Source: an uncultured Bacteroidota bacterium
GTDB taxonomy: Bacteria; Bacteroidota; Bacteroidia; Chitinophagales; Chitinophagaceae
Reading direction: 5' to 3'
Assembly: GCA_903912435.1 (NCBI GenBank)
Contig: CAIWHI010000406.1
Span: 1-5,194 of the forward strand
DNA: 5,194 bases
The notes under the pieces are model-generated. The model had not been told where the DNA came from, did no database searches, and saw only the letters and a list, made by a program, of their open reading frames with translations. The position numbers were made by a program, and so were the translations under genes. Below, in pieces: positions 4,862 to 5,194 of this stretch; positions within the stretch are counted from its first letter, which is position 1, and each line of letters starts with the position of its first letter.

Positions 4862-5194
4862 TTATATAGCCTTATTCTTCCACCTTCCACTCTTCAAATA
4901 AACTACAGATGTCAATAGTAATGAAGACCAATATACAAACTCAGCGCCCCAACATAAATAGAGCGGGCTTTGCCACTTATAAATGATGAAGTAACAATAA
5001 ATAAGGTAAGCACCTACACAACAAATTTCAGTAGTCAAATTCACAAGGGTATTCCCTGTACCCACCACTCCATTAAATACTACTGTAGAAAGCGACATGA
5101 TCAATGTAGCTACAATTATTACTTGTAGGCTAGGTATTGAAAAGGCTATGAGACTGACATCATTGGTATATATAGAGAGGAACTGACTAGAAAA
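4862..5194 (-). CDS. MATE-family efflux transporter, C-terminal end (partial)
   Basis: The frame is open from the right edge of the window to a TAA at 4864-4862 and gives the last 110 residues of a protein whose N-terminus lies outside. It should not be read as an 80-residue gene starting at the internal TTG (5104-5102), because the codons before it continue with transporter-like sequence (FLSIYTND, then SLIAFSIPSLQVIIVA). The C-terminal MATE pattern is clear: VVFNGVVGTGNT, a membrane segment around CCVGAYLIYCYFIIY, then WGAEFVYWSSLLLTSVVYL and the basic tail KSGRWKNKAI. MATE proteins are 12-helix inner-membrane antiporters, usually about 450 residues, that expel drugs or metabolites using Na+ or H+ gradients. 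The visible part covers roughly the last three helices. The substrate cannot be told. queG follows after 50 bp on the same strand. Confidence 0.88.
   Translation of the reverse strand, partial: FSSQFLSIYTNDVSLIAFSIPSLQVIIVATLIMSLSTVVFNGVVGTGNTLVNLTTEICCVGAYLIYCYFIIYKWQSPLYLCWGAEFVYWSSLLLTSVVYLKSGRWKNKAI

Noticed and set aside
4862..5104. A complete 80-residue membrane protein starting at 5104
   Set aside because: The first codon is an internal TTG and the frame stays open to the window edge with MATE-like sequence. It is the end of a longer gene.

Overview
The window looks like chromosomal DNA of a Bacteroidota bacterium. It is AT-rich, start codons are preceded by A-rich leaders without Shine-Dalgarno sequences, and several start regions carry sequences close to the Bacteroidota -7 box TAnnTTTG. 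The strongest marker is a PorT-like protein of the type IX secretion system, which is confined to this phylum. The order cannot be resolved from the sequence.

Layout, left to right. (1) The last 63 codons of a SpoIIE/PP2C-type serine phosphatase run off the left edge, followed by a short hairpin terminator candidate. (2) A 362-bp gap holds three dyads and weak promoter candidates. It precedes an exported 280-residue protein with a small N-terminal beta domain and a predicted outer-membrane beta-barrel. (3) Converging on it is a leftward pair: a 248-residue ankyrin-repeat protein and, downstream, a 159-residue protein that appears to contain two copies of a small PGDYG-like unit. (4) A 455-bp gap holds the most interesting noncoding signal. 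This is a leftward unit with an exact TAnnTTTG box (TAACTTTG), about 85 nt of sequence with two hairpins, and a strong GC stem followed by a T-rich tract. It looks like a small RNA, or a terminated leader of the ankyrin operon. (5) Rightward, divergent from that unit, is the porT/sprT-like gene with a TATCTTCG -7 box. (6) Two base pairs after its stop, queG (epoxyqueuosine reductase) converges from the right. It appears to start at TTG and lies 50 bp downstream of (7) the last 110 codons of a MATE-family efflux transporter, which runs off the right edge.

The genes do not form one pathway. The window is mostly housekeeping and envelope functions (tRNA queuosine modification, type IX secretion, export, signalling) with a small accessory-looking ankyrin pair. 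No mobile element, CRISPR array, tRNA or rRNA was seen. The points most worth checking are the candidate small RNA with its alternative hairpins, and the duplicated small protein paired with the ankyrin protein.
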